From CAYOHG01 sp964465125 (lineage in GTDB: Bacteria; Planctomycetota; Phycisphaerae; UBA1845; Fen-1342), in NCBI GenBank assembly GCA_964465125.1, contig CAYXIO010000049.1:1-32492 (forward strand): a stretch of DNA of 32,492 nt. The letters run 5' to 3'. The stretch's first letter is position 1. Each line of letters begins with the position of its first letter. The translations under genes and the position numbers were made by a program. This document shows positions 32,478-32,492 of this stretch, in pieces. The notes under the pieces were generated by a model, which was given only the letters and a program-made list of their open reading frames with translations, was not told the DNA's origin and did no database searches.

Positions 32478-32492
32478 ATGGAACGCACACCT
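32478..32492 (+). CDS. Possible start of the next gene (cut by window end)
   Basis: ATG at 32478 followed by GAACGCACACCT, open to the window edge. A CATACT hexamer (32465-32470) lies just upstream, too close to be a promoter unless leaderless. No RBS is visible. Confidence 0.25.

Overview
The window is high-GC DNA from a bacterium that looks like a planctomycete, probably of the Phycisphaerae type. This rests on gene content: an ECF-type sigma factor overlapping a membrane Ser/Thr kinase with TPR-like repeats, secreted proteins ending in dockerin-type calcium repeats without any cellulosome, a NagB/PIG-L fusion, SGNH esterases, a Tat-exported NHL propeller and TatC with a very large periplasmic loop. 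The lineage is inferred. Two runs of N (219-228 and 26552-26651) are scaffold gaps, so this is probably a draft or metagenome assembly.

Layout. 1-2674 (minus): nagB-PIG-L fusion followed by a sodium:solute symporter, probably an amino-sugar uptake and catabolism unit. 2861-4865: two SGNH hydrolases (plus) around a small hypothetical (minus). 4957-6009: Tat-exported NHL propeller (minus), divergent from an Eis-like acetyltransferase. 7499-9815: two overlapping lipoproteins and a FecCD permease with no ATPase or binding protein nearby. 9931-11880: a Cys-rich secreted protein and a longer gene, both apparently frameshifted, running up to tRNA-Leu(GAG) and tRNA-Arg(ACG). 12194-13872 (minus): GlsB-like membrane protein, plsC and cmk. 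14001-14321: compact HAD phosphatase. 14454-17306 (minus): VTT-domain membrane protein, HMG-CoA lyase and tatC as one operon. 17407-19449: RlmI-type rRNA methyltransferase and a single-TM protein. 19474-21746 (minus): MFS transporter and zinc alcohol dehydrogenase. 21811-22111: palindromic repeat cluster. 22231-24254: CPA-type antiporter and tRNA-Glu(CTC).

24549-32371 is the accessory part. A long repeat protein and a shorter protein, both secreted and with C-terminal dockerin repeats, lie downstream of a LuxR-type regulator. An ECF sigma factor and Ser/Thr kinase operon is divergent from luxR. A 15-bp palindrome occurs three times here: about 110 bp before each dockerin gene and across the luxR stop codon. 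Two of the copies, and more weakly the third, are followed by a second shared box. I read this as a candidate LuxR-controlled surface-protein regulon next to a sigma/kinase signalling pair.

A second theme is short degenerate tandem arrays at gene 3' ends. Period-7 arrays (YGAANNN) cover the stop codons of nagB, the small hypothetical and plsC. Period-8 arrays (about RAGSGNYC) follow the first SGNH gene and cover the end of the alcohol dehydrogenase gene. Some are translated as C-terminal tails. No CRISPR array, insertion sequence or rRNA gene was seen.
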